DNA of 64,000 nucleotides from Nocardia neocaledoniensis (GTDB lineage Bacteria > Actinomycetota > Actinomycetes > Mycobacteriales > Mycobacteriaceae): positions 62,001-126,000 of the forward strand of contig NZ_QGTL01000012.1 in assembly GCF_003182135.1 (NCBI RefSeq). The letters run 5' to 3'. This document shows, piece by piece, positions 36,251 to 45,035 of this stretch. Position numbers and translations under genes: made by a program. The notes under the pieces are model-generated. The model made no database searches, had not been told where the DNA came from, and worked only from the letters and a program-made list of their open reading frames with translations. Position 1 is the first letter of the stretch, and every line of letters begins with the position of its first letter.

Positions 36251-37087
36251 TCAGTCGAAATCGGTGGCGCGGGTGACGGATTCCCAGGCAAGGACGTCGG
36301 TGCGGACCGCGTCCAGGTGGCCGAGGACGGCGTCGACCGCGTCCTCCCCGAGCGGCAGGCGCAGCGGGGACTTCTCGGCCGCGAGGGCCGCGCGGATGGC
36401 GGCAGCGGCCTTGGCGGGGTCGCCGGGCTGGGTGCCGTCGCCGCCCTCGACCATGCGGCGGGTCTTGCCGGAGGTGTCGGCGTAGACCGCGTTCTCGGCG
36501 CTGAACGTCGCGGCGCCGCGCCCGAACAGACCGGTGCGGAAGGCGCCGGGCTCCACGATGAGGACCTTGATCCCGAAGGGCGCCACCTCGTCCGCGAGCG
36601 CCTCCGACAGGCCCTCGAGCGCGAATTTCGTCGCGCTGTAGGCGGAGAAGCCGGCGAACGACAGCTGGCCGCCGACGCTGCTCATCATCACCACGGCGCC
36701 GCCGCGCTGGGCCCGCATGTGCGGTAGGACCGCGCGGGTCAGCGCGGCGGGGCCGAACACATGCAGGTCGAACAGGTCGCGCAGTTCGGTCTCGGTGGTC
36801 TCCTCGACCGCGCCGACCTGGGTGCGTCCGGCATTGTTGACCAGGACGTCGATGCGGCCGTGCCGGGCCACCACGTCGGCGACGACCGCGTCGATGCGCG
36901 CGGTGTCGGTGACGTCGAGGGCGACGGTCTCGAGCTGATCGGGGTGTGCGGTGACGAGGTCGTCGAGTGCGGCGGTGCGGCGGGCGACGGCGACGACGGT
37001 GTCGCCCGCGGCGATCGCCGCTTCCGCGAGGGCGCGGCCGAATCCGCTGCTCGCGCCGGTGATCAGCCAGATCTGTGGGGTGCTCAT
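36251..37087 (-). CDS. Short-chain dehydrogenase/reductase
   Basis: 278 aa classical SDR. The nucleotide-binding motif 'LITGASSGFGRAL' starts at residue 8, 'VNNAGR' follows, and the catalytic Ser, Tyr and Lys are in 'MMSSVGG' and 'YSATK'. It oxidises or reduces an unknown alcohol/carbonyl with NAD(P). ATG 37087 has GAGGAG upstream; the longer frame overlaps the LysR control region. It is divergent from a LysR gene, which probably regulates it. Confidence 0.92.
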   Translation of the reverse strand: MSTPQIWLITGASSGFGRALAEAAIAAGDTVVAVARRTAALDDLVTAHPDQLETVALDVTDTARIDAVVADVVARHGRIDVLVNNAGRTQVGAVEETTETELRDLFDLHVFGPAALTRAVLPHMRAQRGGAVVMMSSVGGQLSFAGFSAYSATKFALEGLSEALADEVAPFGIKVLIVEPGAFRTGLFGRGAATFSAENAVYADTSGKTRRMVEGGDGTQPGDPAKAAAAIRAALAAEKSPLRLPLGEDAVDAVLGHLDAVRTDVLAWESVTRATDFD

Positions 37088-37157
37088 CAAGGTTCTCCTC
37101 GGTGTCGGTGCCGTCGATGTTTCCCCCGTTCCGAGGTGCCGTCCAAGATCTGTTGTG

Positions 37158-37172
37158 ATAACCAAGGGTTAT
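37158..37172 (+). promoter_or_regulatory. LysR dyad ATAACC-AAG-GGTTAT
   Basis: A perfect 15-bp dyad of the T-N11-A class overlaps the LysR start codon at 37171. A nearly identical dyad (ATAACAACTGGTTAT) overlaps the start of the second LysR gene at 38991-39005. Confidence 0.65.
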
Positions 37173-38064
37173 GGATGTGCACGGGCGGGATCTGCGGTAC
37201 TTCGTGGCCGTCGCCGAGCAGCTGAACTTCACGGCCGCCGCCGAGCGGCTGCACGTCTCCCAGCCCGCGCTCAGCAAGCAGATCCGCAAGCTCGAAAGTC
37301 AGCTCGGCGCGGCACTTTTCGTCCGTGACACGCGGTCGGTGGCGTTGACGCCCGTCGGCGCTGCCCTGCTGCCCGAGGCGCGTGCCGTCCTCGCCGCCCT
37401 GGCCGCGGCCGAATCCGCGGTCGACGCGGCGAAGGCCGCGCAGCGGGCGGTGCTGTCGATCGGCATCAGCACCAGCCCGGGCCGCGGCATCCTGCCCGCG
37501 GTGCGCTCCCGCTTCGCGTCCGCGTTCCCCGACGCGAAACCGGTACTGCGCCAGTTCGGTTGGGAGGATCCGACGGCCGGTCTCGCGGCGGGGGAGACCG
37601 ACGTGGCCTTCGTCTGGCTCCCGCTGGCCGACAGCGACCGCTACCGCTGGCTGGTGGTGGCCAACGAGCCACGGCTGCTCGCCCTCCCGGCCGCGCATCC
37701 GCTCGCCGCGCGCGCGAGCATCGACTTCACCGAACTGCTCGACGAACCCTTCCTCGCGCTGCCGCCCGCGGCCGGGGTGTTGCGCGACTACTGGCTCGCC
37801 CTCGACGCGCGCGCGGGCCGTCCGCCCGTCATCGGCGCCGAGGTGGCGAGCACGGAGGAGACCTACGAGGCGCTGGTCAACGGTGACGGCGTGGTGCTGC
37901 TCGCCACCGGCAACGCCGCGCTGGTCGCCCACGAGGGCGTGGTCACCCGCCCGGTCACCGGTCTGCGTCCCTGTGAACTCGCGCTGGCCTGGCACCGTGA
38001 CGACACCAGGCCCCTGGTCCACGGCTACGCGCGAGCGTGTGCCCAGGTGGCCTCGGCGCGCTGA
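37171..38064 (+). CDS. LysR family transcriptional regulator (first copy)
   Basis: 297 aa. The N-terminal helix-turn-helix is standard ('DLRYFVAVAEQLNFTAAAER', 'LHVSQPALSKQIRKLESQLG'), followed by a periplasmic-binding-protein-like effector domain. ATG 37171 lies within an ATAACC/GGTTAT dyad, suggesting autorepression. The divergent SDR gene starts 83 bp away and is a probable target. The effector is unknown. Confidence 0.9.
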   Translation: MDVHGRDLRYFVAVAEQLNFTAAAERLHVSQPALSKQIRKLESQLGAALFVRDTRSVALTPVGAALLPEARAVLAALAAAESAVDAAKAAQRAVLSIGISTSPGRGILPAVRSRFASAFPDAKPVLRQFGWEDPTAGLAAGETDVAFVWLPLADSDRYRWLVVANEPRLLALPAAHPLAARASIDFTELLDEPFLALPPAAGVLRDYWLALDARAGRPPVIGAEVASTEETYEALVNGDGVVLLATGNAALVAHEGVVTRPVTGLRPCELALAWHRDDTRPLVHGYARACAQVASAR

Positions 38065-38071
38065 GTGCCTT

Positions 38072-38992
38072 TCAGCGCGGTCCGAGCGCGATGCGCAACT
38101 GGCCGAGCAAGACCTTCGCCGCCGGGCCGCCGGGGCGATCGACGCGCCAGGCCAGGGCGAGCCGGCCGCGGATCGGGGGGTCGACGATGGCGAGCGCGCG
38201 CACGCCGAACGCGGACGCCTCGTCCTCGGTGAGCGCGGGGACGACGGCGGTGCCGAGGCCGTGCGCGGCCAGCCGGAGCAGCAGCGGAGGAGCGGCGGCC
38301 TCGAAGGCGATATCGGGCGTGAAACCGGCGGCGGCGCAGGCCCTTTCGAAGACCCCGCGCAGCCCGGTGCCGCGCGGGAGGCAGATCAGGCGGCGTTCGG
38401 TCAGCGCCGACAGGCCGATCGTGCCCGCCGACTCGCCAGGGGCGACGGGGGCGTCCTCGGCGACGGCGGCCACCACCGGCGTCTCGAGGATCACGTCGAG
38501 GCCGATCGCCGAGCTCGGCGGCGCCCCGGTCAGGCCGATCAGCGCGATGTCGAGTTCGCCGCGCTCGAGGGCGGCGAGCATCCGTTCGGCGGTGTCCTCG
38601 GTGAGGCTGATGCCGACCTGTGGGTGGTCGTGATGGAAAGCCGCGAGCACGGGGGCGATGTCGAATTCGTCGGTCGCGGCGCCGGAGATCACCCCGAGCC
38701 GGACGTGACCGCGCAGCAGGCCGGTGAACTCCTGCACCGTCTCGCCGATCCGGTCGGCGGCGGCCAGGGCGGCCCGCGCGTGCGCGAGCACCGCCGACCC
38801 GACCTCGGTGGGCGTGACGGTGCGGGCGCCGCGATCGAGGAGTCGCTGGCCGAGTTCGCGTTCGAGCTGCCTGATCTGGGCGCTGAGGCCCGGCTGGGTG
38901 AGATGCAGGCGCTCGGCGGCCCGGGTGAACCCGCCCTCCTCGACGACGGTCACGAAGTACCGGAGCTGCCGCAGTTCCATGGCATCGACCAT
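38072..38992 (-). CDS. LysR family transcriptional regulator (second copy)
   Basis: 306 aa with the usual HTH ('LRQLRYFVTVVEEGGFTRAA', 'ERLHLTQPGLSAQIRQLERE') and effector domain. ATG 38992 overlaps the dyad at 38991-39005; ATG 38980 ('MELRQLRYF') is an alternative start. It converges with the first LysR gene, leaving 7 bp, and is divergent from an FAD oxidoreductase with 71 bp between. The two LysR proteins have the same kind of operator but different targets. Confidence 0.9.
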   Translation of the reverse strand: MVDAMELRQLRYFVTVVEEGGFTRAAERLHLTQPGLSAQIRQLERELGQRLLDRGARTVTPTEVGSAVLAHARAALAAADRIGETVQEFTGLLRGHVRLGVISGAATDEFDIAPVLAAFHHDHPQVGISLTEDTAERMLAALERGELDIALIGLTGAPPSSAIGLDVILETPVVAAVAEDAPVAPGESAGTIGLSALTERRLICLPRGTGLRGVFERACAAAGFTPDIAFEAAAPPLLLRLAAHGLGTAVVPALTEDEASAFGVRALAIVDPPIRGRLALAWRVDRPGGPAAKVLLGQLRIALGPR

Positions 38993-39005
38993 AACAACTG
39001 GTTAT
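38991..39005 (-). promoter_or_regulatory. LysR dyad ATAAC-N5-GTTAT (second copy)
   Basis: ATAACAACTGGTTAT keeps both arms of the dyad seen at 37158-37172. It overlaps the second LysR start and lies 59 bp upstream of the FAD oxidoreductase ATG, in the right place to control both. Confidence 0.6.
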
Positions 39006-39063
39006 CCAATGCAGAAGAACTATCTGTTGTACTTATTCCTTCCGGCGGAGCACTGTCGAGGAC

Positions 39064-40419
39064 ATGACCACGAACCCCATCACCACCCTCGATTCCTCGC
39101 AGTTCACCGGCCCGGTCTTCACCCCGGAGGATCCCGGCTACGCCGCCGAGATCGCGGGCTTCCAGACCGCCTACACCCATCGGCCCGCCCTCGTCGTCGG
39201 CGCCGTGCACGCCGAGGACGTGCGCGCCGCGGTGGAATACGCCGCCCGCCACGGACTTCCGGTCGCCGTGCAGGCGACCGGGCACGGCCTCTCGGTGGCC
39301 ACCGACGGCGGGGTTCTCATCACCACGAGCCGGATGGATGCGATCACCGTCGATCCGCGCACTCGCACCGCCCGTGTCGGCGCGGGCGTGCGTGCGGGCG
39401 CCCTGGTCGAGGCGGCGGCGCGGCACGGACTGGCGCCGCTCAACGGCTCCTCGCCGTCGGTGGGTGTCGTCGGCTACCTGCTCGGCGGTGGCCTCGGGCT
39501 GCTCGCGCGCGAATTCGGGTACGCCGCCGACCATGTGCGCTCGATCGACCTCGTCACCGCGGACGGGCGCGTGCGCACGCTCACCCCCGGCGACGACCTG
39601 TTCGGCCCGGTGCTCGGCTCGGGCGGCAACTTCGGAGTGGTCACCGGTCTCGAGCTCGACCTCGTCCCGGTCACCGAGGTGTTCGGCGGGCAACTGATCT
39701 TCGACACGCGGCTGGTGGACACGGTCCTGCGGGCCTGGCGGGAGTGGACCGAGACCGTGCCCGACACCCTCACCTCCACGGTCGCGGTGCTCACCTACCC
39801 CGACATCCCGCCGGTCCCGGAACCGTTGCGCGGCAGGCACATCGCCTCGATCCGTCTCGCGTTCACCGGCTCGGCGGCGGAGGGGGAACGCCTCGTCGCC
39901 CCGCTGCGCGCCGTGGGCGAGCGGCTGCGCGACGACCTGCGGACGATGCCCTACACCGAGTCGCACACCATCCACAGCGATCCCGATTTCCCGCACGCCT
40001 ACGCCGCCACGAACGCCCTGCTGTCCGAGCTGAGCCCGGAGGCGCTCGCGGCACTGCGCGCGCTGACCGCGCCCGGCGGGCCGGTCGACGCCGTCGTCGA
40101 CATCCGGCACCTCGGGGGCGCGCTGGCCGAGGACGGCGCGGCCACGATCGACCACCGCGACGCCGCCTACCTCGTGCGCGTCATCACCGGCGCCGAGGGT
40201 GCCGCCGCGCCCGCCGAGCTCGCCGCCGTCCGGGAAGCGTTGGCGCCCTGGACGATCGGGCACAACCTCAACTTCCTCTACGGTGCCGGGGCCGCGGCGG
40301 GCCCGCACCAGACGGCCGCCGGCTACGCGCCGGAGACCTACGCCCGGTTGGTGGCCGCGAAGACGGCCCACGATCCACACAACATGTTCCGCCTCAACCG
40401 CAATATCGCTCCGGCCTAG
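39064..40419 (+). CDS. FAD-binding oxidoreductase, berberine-bridge-enzyme-like
   Basis: 451 aa. The N-terminal FAD_binding_4 (PCMH) domain has 'PVAVQATGHGLSVATDGGV' with H74, the usual 8-alpha FAD attachment, and 'GSGGNFGVVTGLEL'. The last ~45 residues form the BBE domain ('YAPETYARLVAAKTAHDPHN'). The cysteine that makes the second FAD bond in bicovalent members is replaced by serine (S130 in 'SSPSVGVVG'), so FAD is probably held by one bond only. The substrate (sugar, alcohol or alkaloid) is unknown. Confidence 0.88.
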   Translation: MTTNPITTLDSSQFTGPVFTPEDPGYAAEIAGFQTAYTHRPALVVGAVHAEDVRAAVEYAARHGLPVAVQATGHGLSVATDGGVLITTSRMDAITVDPRTRTARVGAGVRAGALVEAAARHGLAPLNGSSPSVGVVGYLLGGGLGLLAREFGYAADHVRSIDLVTADGRVRTLTPGDDLFGPVLGSGGNFGVVTGLELDLVPVTEVFGGQLIFDTRLVDTVLRAWREWTETVPDTLTSTVAVLTYPDIPPVPEPLRGRHIASIRLAFTGSAAEGERLVAPLRAVGERLRDDLRTMPYTESHTIHSDPDFPHAYAATNALLSELSPEALAALRALTAPGGPVDAVVDIRHLGGALAEDGAATIDHRDAAYLVRVITGAEGAAAPAELAAVREALAPWTIGHNLNFLYGAGAAAGPHQTAAGYAPETYARLVAAKTAHDPHNMFRLNRNIAPA

Positions 40420-40460
40420 ACGGTTTCGCGGCCCGCCTTGTCGATTCGCCCGATTCCTAC

Positions 40461-40484
40461 TATCTTGGTGATATCACTCAGATA
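40461..40484 (+). promoter_or_regulatory. 24-bp dyad upstream of the SPFH gene
   Basis: TATCT-NN-GTGATATCAC-NN-AGATA is symmetrical over 24 bp with a perfect 10-bp core (40468-40477). It ends 13 bp before ATG 40498, so a bound protein would block initiation or ribosome access. Confidence 0.7.
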
Positions 40485-40497
40485 TCGGGAGGATGTC

Positions 40498-41385
40498 ATG
40501 GAGCTGCGGCCCGCTGCCCACGTCAATGGATTCGTCGTCTTGCTCGGGTGGCTGGTGTTCACCCTGTTGTTCGGCGGCGCCGCCGTGCTGGCGTTCGTCG
40601 CGGCCGCCAAGCACGACGGCGGCGCGCTCGCCTGGGCGGGCGCGGTGGCCGCGGTGGTCGCCGCCCTCGTGGTGGCGCTGCTCGCCACGGGGCTGATCAT
40701 CGTCAACCCCAACGAGGCCAAGGTGATCACCTTCTTCGGCCGCTACATCGGCTCGGTCTCCGAGCCGGGGTTCTTCTCGGTGGTCCCGCTCACCGACCGC
40801 AAGTCGATCTCGTTGCGGGTGCGCAACTTCGAGACCCAGAAGCTGAAGGTCAACGACGCCGACGGCAATCCGGTCGAGATCGCCGCGGTGGTCGTCTACA
40901 AGGTGGTCGACAGCTTCAAGGCGGCCTTCGCGGTCGACGACTACGAGGAGTACGTCGAGACCCAGTCCGAGGCGGCGGTGCGCCATCTCGCCACCACCCA
41001 TCCCTACGACGCGCACGACGACGACCGCACCAGCCTCCGTGACGGCGCCGAGGTGGCCGAGGAACTCACCGTCGAACTGCGCGAGCGCACCCTCACCGCG
41101 GGCATCGAGGTCATCGAGGCCAGGATCACCCACCTCGCCTACGCCCCCGAGATCGCGCAGGCGATGCTGGTCCGCCAGCAGGCCGCCCAGGTGGTCGCGG
41201 CCAGGGTCAAGATCGTCGAGGGCGCCGTCGGCATGGTCGGCCTGGCCCTGGATCGCCTCGCCGAGGCGGGCACCGTGGAACTGGACGAGGAGCGCAAGGC
41301 CGCCATGGTCTCGAACCTGCTCGTGGTGCTCTGTGGCGACCGCGCCACCCAGCCGGTCGTGAACACCGGATCCCTCTACGCCTGA
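40498..41385 (+). CDS. SPFH/Band 7 domain membrane protein
   Basis: 295 aa. Two N-terminal membrane helices (about 14-37 and 47-68) precede an SPFH domain: 'VNPNEAKVITFFGRYIGSV', 'GFFSVVPLTDRKSISLRVR', and a long helical part with 'RQQAAQVVAARVKIVEGAV'. SPFH proteins oligomerise at the membrane and organise microdomains or regulate proteases. ATG 40498 has GGGAGG upstream. The ribbon-helix-helix gene starts 6 nt after its stop, so the pair is an operon. Confidence 0.9.
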   Translation: MELRPAAHVNGFVVLLGWLVFTLLFGGAAVLAFVAAAKHDGGALAWAGAVAAVVAALVVALLATGLIIVNPNEAKVITFFGRYIGSVSEPGFFSVVPLTDRKSISLRVRNFETQKLKVNDADGNPVEIAAVVVYKVVDSFKAAFAVDDYEEYVETQSEAAVRHLATTHPYDAHDDDRTSLRDGAEVAEELTVELRERTLTAGIEVIEARITHLAYAPEIAQAMLVRQQAAQVVAARVKIVEGAVGMVGLALDRLAEAGTVELDEERKAAMVSNLLVVLCGDRATQPVVNTGSLYA

Positions 41386-41391
41386 GGTCCG

Positions 41392-41562
41392 ATGACCGCG
41401 CCGAAGAAGGAACCCAAGAAGGTCCTGCTGCGGCTCGACCCGGCCGTCCACGAGGCCATCGCCAAGTGGGCGGCCGACGACCTGCGCAGCGTCAACTCCC
41501 AGATCGAATACGCCCTGCGCCTGGCCCTCGACCAGGCGGGCCGAAAACCCAAGCGCGACTGA
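41392..41562 (+). CDS. Arc-like ribbon-helix-helix small protein
   Basis: 56 aa. The sequence 'KKVLLRLDPAVHEAIAKWAA' followed by 'LRSVNSQIEYALRLAL' has the strand-helix-helix pattern of Arc/MetJ DNA-binding proteins that work as dimers. ATG 41392 lies 6 nt after the SPFH stop. It may repress its own operon through the 24-bp dyad, or act as an adaptor of the SPFH protein; neither is shown. Confidence 0.8.
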   Translation: MTAPKKEPKKVLLRLDPAVHEAIAKWAADDLRSVNSQIEYALRLALDQAGRKPKRD

Positions 41563-41704
41563 GGCCGCCGGAACAGCCCAGCCCGTCGTGACTCGTCATC
41601 AATCCCGGGCCGCCGACCTGGCCGGGCAGCGCGGTCCGGCTCGAGCGACGCGCCTTACGGCGCACGGGGACAACTGAACTCGGTCGCGCCGGTAGGTTGT
41701 TGCG

Positions 41705-42286
41705 GTGCCCATCTCATTCGACATCCGTGGAATGCAGCAGTTGGACAGCACGACCTGGGGGGATCCAGCCACTCGTGATGTCGTCGCGATGACCTATGTC
41801 CACGGCACACCCGATCTGCCCGCCCGATTGCACGACCTGTCGCGGCTGCGCAGGCGGCTCGCCGAGCACCACGCCAGGACCGGCTGCCTGATCGAGGCGT
41901 TCGTGGTGTGGGTCGACAGCCTGCCCGCGTTGCTGAGGGTGGAGAAGACCAGGATGCCGGGCTCGCCGGTCGGGCTCGTGTTCGCGGCGTCGATCGTGGT
42001 GCCGCGCGACCGGTGCAGCGCCGTCTTCCAGATCATCTGCCCGGAGACGGGCGCGCCGGGGGTGCGCGAGGCCGTCGTGGGCAGCCGGGTGCGCCCGGCG
42101 GAGATGTACCCGCCGCATCCGTACGCGCCCGGCCTGCGCGGACGCCTGCCCTACACGCTCTCCGACGACATCCGCTACGACGAGGCGTTCCCCGACCATC
42201 CGCTCACCCGGGCCCGCCGCTGGATCGCCGACACGGTGCCCCAGGTGCGGGTCGACCCGAGCTTCGCCGCGCTGCCGGAGTTCTAG
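41705..42286 (+). CDS. Conserved-looking hypothetical protein
   Basis: 193 aa, soluble, no family recognised. Motif-like stretches are 'ALLRVEKTRMPGSPVGLVFA' and 'PPHPYAPGLRGRLPYTL'. GTG 41705 has TAGGTT exactly 6 nt upstream (41693-41698), so it is probably a leaderless gene. It converges with a methyltransferase and the two share a CTAG that supplies both stop codons. Function unknown. Confidence 0.7.
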   Translation: MPISFDIRGMQQLDSTTWGDPATRDVVAMTYVHGTPDLPARLHDLSRLRRRLAEHHARTGCLIEAFVVWVDSLPALLRVEKTRMPGSPVGLVFAASIVVPRDRCSAVFQIICPETGAPGVREAVVGSRVRPAEMYPPHPYAPGLRGRLPYTLSDDIRYDEAFPDHPLTRARRWIADTVPQVRVDPSFAALPEF

Positions 42287-43134
42287 CGCGGCTTCTCGGT
42301 GACGAAGATGGCGGTGCCGGGGAAGATCTGCCCCCTCAGCGGCGACCACTGCCCCCACTCGCGGTCGAGCCACTCGGGCCAGTCCGGTTCGACGATGTCG
42401 AGCAGCGTCAGCCCGGCGCCCACGATCTCGCGGACCCGGTCGCCGATCGTGCGGTGATGCTCGACGTAGGTCGGCTCACCGTCGCCGTCGACCTCCACAT
42501 AGGGCGTGCGGTCGAAATAGGGGATCGTCGCGGTGAGCCCGGCCGGGCCGGGATCGTCGGGGAAGATCCAGCGCATCGGGTGGTTCACCGAGAACACCCA
42601 GCGCCCGCCCGGCTTGAGCACCCGCGCGACCTCCCGCATCACCAGCGCGGAGTCGGCGACGAATGGCACGCCGCCGAAGGCCGAACAGGCCAGGTCGAAG
42701 GAGGCGTCGGCGAAGGGCAGCGCCTCGGCGCCCGCCTGGACCAGCGGCACGCGCGGCCCGCCGCGATCCATCGCCGCGACGCCGCGCGCCAGCATCTCCC
42801 GCGAGATGTCGAGGCCGACCGGTCGCGCGCCCTGGCCGGCCAGCCATCGCGAACACGGCGCCGAACCGCAGCCGATCTCGAGCACGGTCCGTCCGCTCAG
42901 CTCCCCGAGGAACGCCATGTCGCCCTCGTGCAGGCCCTCGGGACACCACACGAACTCGCCACCGGGGGAGTCCACGCCGAGGAAATCGGCGTGAGTCTGG
43001 TGATACTGGTCGGCATCGGCGTCCCACCAGCGTCTGCTCGCCCGCTCACTGGCCGCGGAACCGATCTTGGTCCGGGCGGTCGCGGTGGTTCCCAGCAGCG
43101 CGTTGGCCTGCGCGTGGCGTTCGTCATCGGACAC
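42283..43134 (-). CDS. Class I SAM-dependent methyltransferase
   Basis: 283 aa. Motif I 'TVLEIGCGSAPCSRWLAG' binds S-adenosylmethionine; 'AEALPFADASFDLACSAFGG' and 'EVARVLKPGGRWVFSVNHP' are further motifs of the UbiE/type 11 group. The acceptor is unknown. GTG 43134 has TACGCT 7 nt upstream (43142-43147), a leaderless-type start that agrees with the natural N-terminus; the much longer open frame upstream is antisense to rpsA. Confidence 0.9.
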   Translation of the reverse strand: MSDDERHAQANALLGTTATARTKIGSAASERASRRWWDADADQYHQTHADFLGVDSPGGEFVWCPEGLHEGDMAFLGELSGRTVLEIGCGSAPCSRWLAGQGARPVGLDISREMLARGVAAMDRGGPRVPLVQAGAEALPFADASFDLACSAFGGVPFVADSALVMREVARVLKPGGRWVFSVNHPMRWIFPDDPGPAGLTATIPYFDRTPYVEVDGDGEPTYVEHHRTIGDRVREIVGAGLTLLDIVEPDWPEWLDREWGQWSPLRGQIFPGTAIFVTEKPR

Positions 43135-43419
43135 GGCGGCCAGCGTATCGGCGCGGTGCGGGGGGTGGTTTGCCCGGCTCGGGCGACGTGCCGTACGCTG
43201 AGGCACGCGAGTGTCTTTCGAGGACCACTGTGCGCCGGGGTTGAATGCGTACGGTATCCGATGACGGAGTCGCCCGTGCTGAGTTCGATCACCAGCAAGT
43301 GTGGCGGTCCGTGCGATACTTACCCGGTATCCTTCGTCGCCTCGTCGCGGTGATCTCGCAGCGTACCGAAAGTTCCAATGTCCGCAACCGACCACAATCC
43401 GTCCGGAGCAAATCCACAT

Positions 43420-44889
43420 ATGCCCACCACCGTCACCTCGCCGCAGGTAGCCGTCAACGACATCGGCTCCGCCGAGGATTTCCTCGCCGCCATCGACGCC
43501 ACGATCAAGTACTTCAACGATGGCGACATCGTCGAGGGAACCATCGTCAAGGTCGATCGTGACGAGGTCCTGCTCGACATCGGTTACAAGACCGAAGGCG
43601 TCATCCCCTCCCGCGAACTCTCCATCAAGCACGATGTCGACCCCAACGAGGTCGTTTCCGTGGGCGATGAGGTCGAGGCCCTGGTTCTCACCAAGGAGGA
43701 CAAGGAAGGCCGCCTGATCCTGTCGAAGAAGCGGGCGCAGTACGAGCGCGCGTGGGGCACGATCGAGGAGCTCAAGGAGAAGGACGAGGCCGTCAAGGGC
43801 ACCGTCATCGAGGTCGTCAAGGGCGGCCTGATCCTCGACATCGGTCTCCGTGGCTTCTTGCCCGCCTCGCTCGTCGAGATGCGTCGTGTCCGCGACCTCC
43901 AGCCGTACGTCGGCAAGGAGATCGAGGCCAAGATCATCGAGCTCGACAAGAACCGCAACAACGTGGTCCTGTCGCGTCGCGCCTGGCTCGAGCAGACCCA
44001 GTCCGAGGTCCGTTCCGAGTTCCTGCACCAGCTGCAGAAGGGCCAGGTCCGCAAGGGTGTGGTCTCCTCGATCGTCAACTTCGGTGCCTTCGTGGACCTG
44101 GGCGGCGTCGACGGCCTGGTGCACGTCTCCGAGCTGTCCTGGAAGCACATCGACCACCCGTCCGAGGTCGTCGAGGTCGGCAACGAGGTCACCGTCGAGG
44201 TTCTCGACGTCGACCTGGACCGCGAGCGCGTCTCCCTCTCGCTCAAGGCCACCCAGGAAGACCCGTGGCGTCAGTTCGCCCGCACCCACGCGATCGGTCA
44301 GATCGTGCCGGGCAAGGTCACCAAGCTGGTTCCGTTCGGTGCGTTCGTGCGCGTCGAAGAGGGCATCGAGGGCCTGGTGCACATCTCCGAGCTGGCCGAG
44401 CGCCACGTCGAGGTCCCGGACCAGGTTGTCGCCGTCGGCGACGACGCGATGGTCAAGGTCATCGACATCGACCTGGAGCGTCGCCGGATCTCGCTGTCGC
44501 TGAAGCAGGCGAACGAGGACTACCACGCCGAGTTCGACCCGTCGAAGTACGGCATGGCCGACAGCTACGACGACGCGGGCAACTACATCTTCCCCGAGGG
44601 CTTCGATCCCGAGACCAACGAATGGCTCGAGGGCTTCGACAAGCAGCGGGAAGAGTGGGAAGGCCGCTACGCCGAGGCCGAGCGTCGCCACAAGATGCAC
44701 ACCGCGCAGATGGAGAAGATGGCGGCCGACGCCGCCGCCGAGGCCGCCAACGGCGGTGCCACCTCGGGCAACTACTCCTCCGAGAGCGGCTCGCAGGCCT
44801 CCTCCGGCCAGGCCGAGTCCGCCGGCGGTTCGCTCGCCAGCGACGCCCAGCTCGCGGCTCTGCGGGAGAAGCTCTCCGGCAACGCCTGA
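43420..44889 (+). CDS. rpsA: 30S ribosomal protein S1
   Basis: 489 aa with four S1 RNA-binding domains (about residues 35-105, 120-188, 208-277 and 293-363). From memory it is nearly identical to mycobacterial RpsA over this part. It helps bind mRNA to the 30S subunit. The C-terminal ~120 residues are charged, then Ser/Gly-rich, ending in 'LASDAQLAALREKLSGNA'. I chose ATG 43420 ('MPTTVTSPQVAVNDIGS') because it aligns with the mycobacterial start; the ATG at 43378 would add 14 residues. GGAG lies 12 nt upstream. Confidence 0.96.
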   Translation: MPTTVTSPQVAVNDIGSAEDFLAAIDATIKYFNDGDIVEGTIVKVDRDEVLLDIGYKTEGVIPSRELSIKHDVDPNEVVSVGDEVEALVLTKEDKEGRLILSKKRAQYERAWGTIEELKEKDEAVKGTVIEVVKGGLILDIGLRGFLPASLVEMRRVRDLQPYVGKEIEAKIIELDKNRNNVVLSRRAWLEQTQSEVRSEFLHQLQKGQVRKGVVSSIVNFGAFVDLGGVDGLVHVSELSWKHIDHPSEVVEVGNEVTVEVLDVDLDRERVSLSLKATQEDPWRQFARTHAIGQIVPGKVTKLVPFGAFVRVEEGIEGLVHISELAERHVEVPDQVVAVGDDAMVKVIDIDLERRRISLSLKQANEDYHAEFDPSKYGMADSYDDAGNYIFPEGFDPETNEWLEGFDKQREEWEGRYAEAERRHKMHTAQMEKMAADAAAEAANGGATSGNYSSESGSQASSGQAESAGGSLASDAQLAALREKLSGNA

Positions 44890-44906
44890 TTCGGGTAGAG
44901 CAGTAC

Positions 44907-44940
44907 CGAAGGCCCCGGTCCGCACGGACCGGGGCCTTCG
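44907..44940 (+). terminator. Terminator after rpsA
   Basis: A 16-bp perfect stem, CGAAGGCCCCGGTCCG with its reverse complement, 17 nt after the rpsA stop. A strong stem with little T tail. Confidence 0.8.
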
Positions 44941-44985
44941 GGCATTTCCGGGTCCAGCACGCGATGGCACCGACGGCGCACGACA

Positions 44986-45023
44986 GCGAGCGGGCCCGGC
45001 GAGAAATCGCCGGGCCCGCTCGC
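44986..45023. terminator. Second hairpin, probably for the minus-strand gene
   Basis: A 17-bp perfect stem GCGAGCGGGCCCGGCGA and a GAAA loop, 12 nt beyond the stop of the minus-strand gene at 45036. Together with the rpsA hairpin it insulates two convergent units. Confidence 0.75.
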
Positions 45024-45035
45024 GTCTGCGGGAGA

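Noticed and set aside
36251..40419. The regulator-rich 33-43 kb part as a mobile genetic island
   Set aside because: No transposase, integrase or flanking repeats are visible and base composition is similar to the rest; only local rearrangement at the TetR/reductase remnant is supported.
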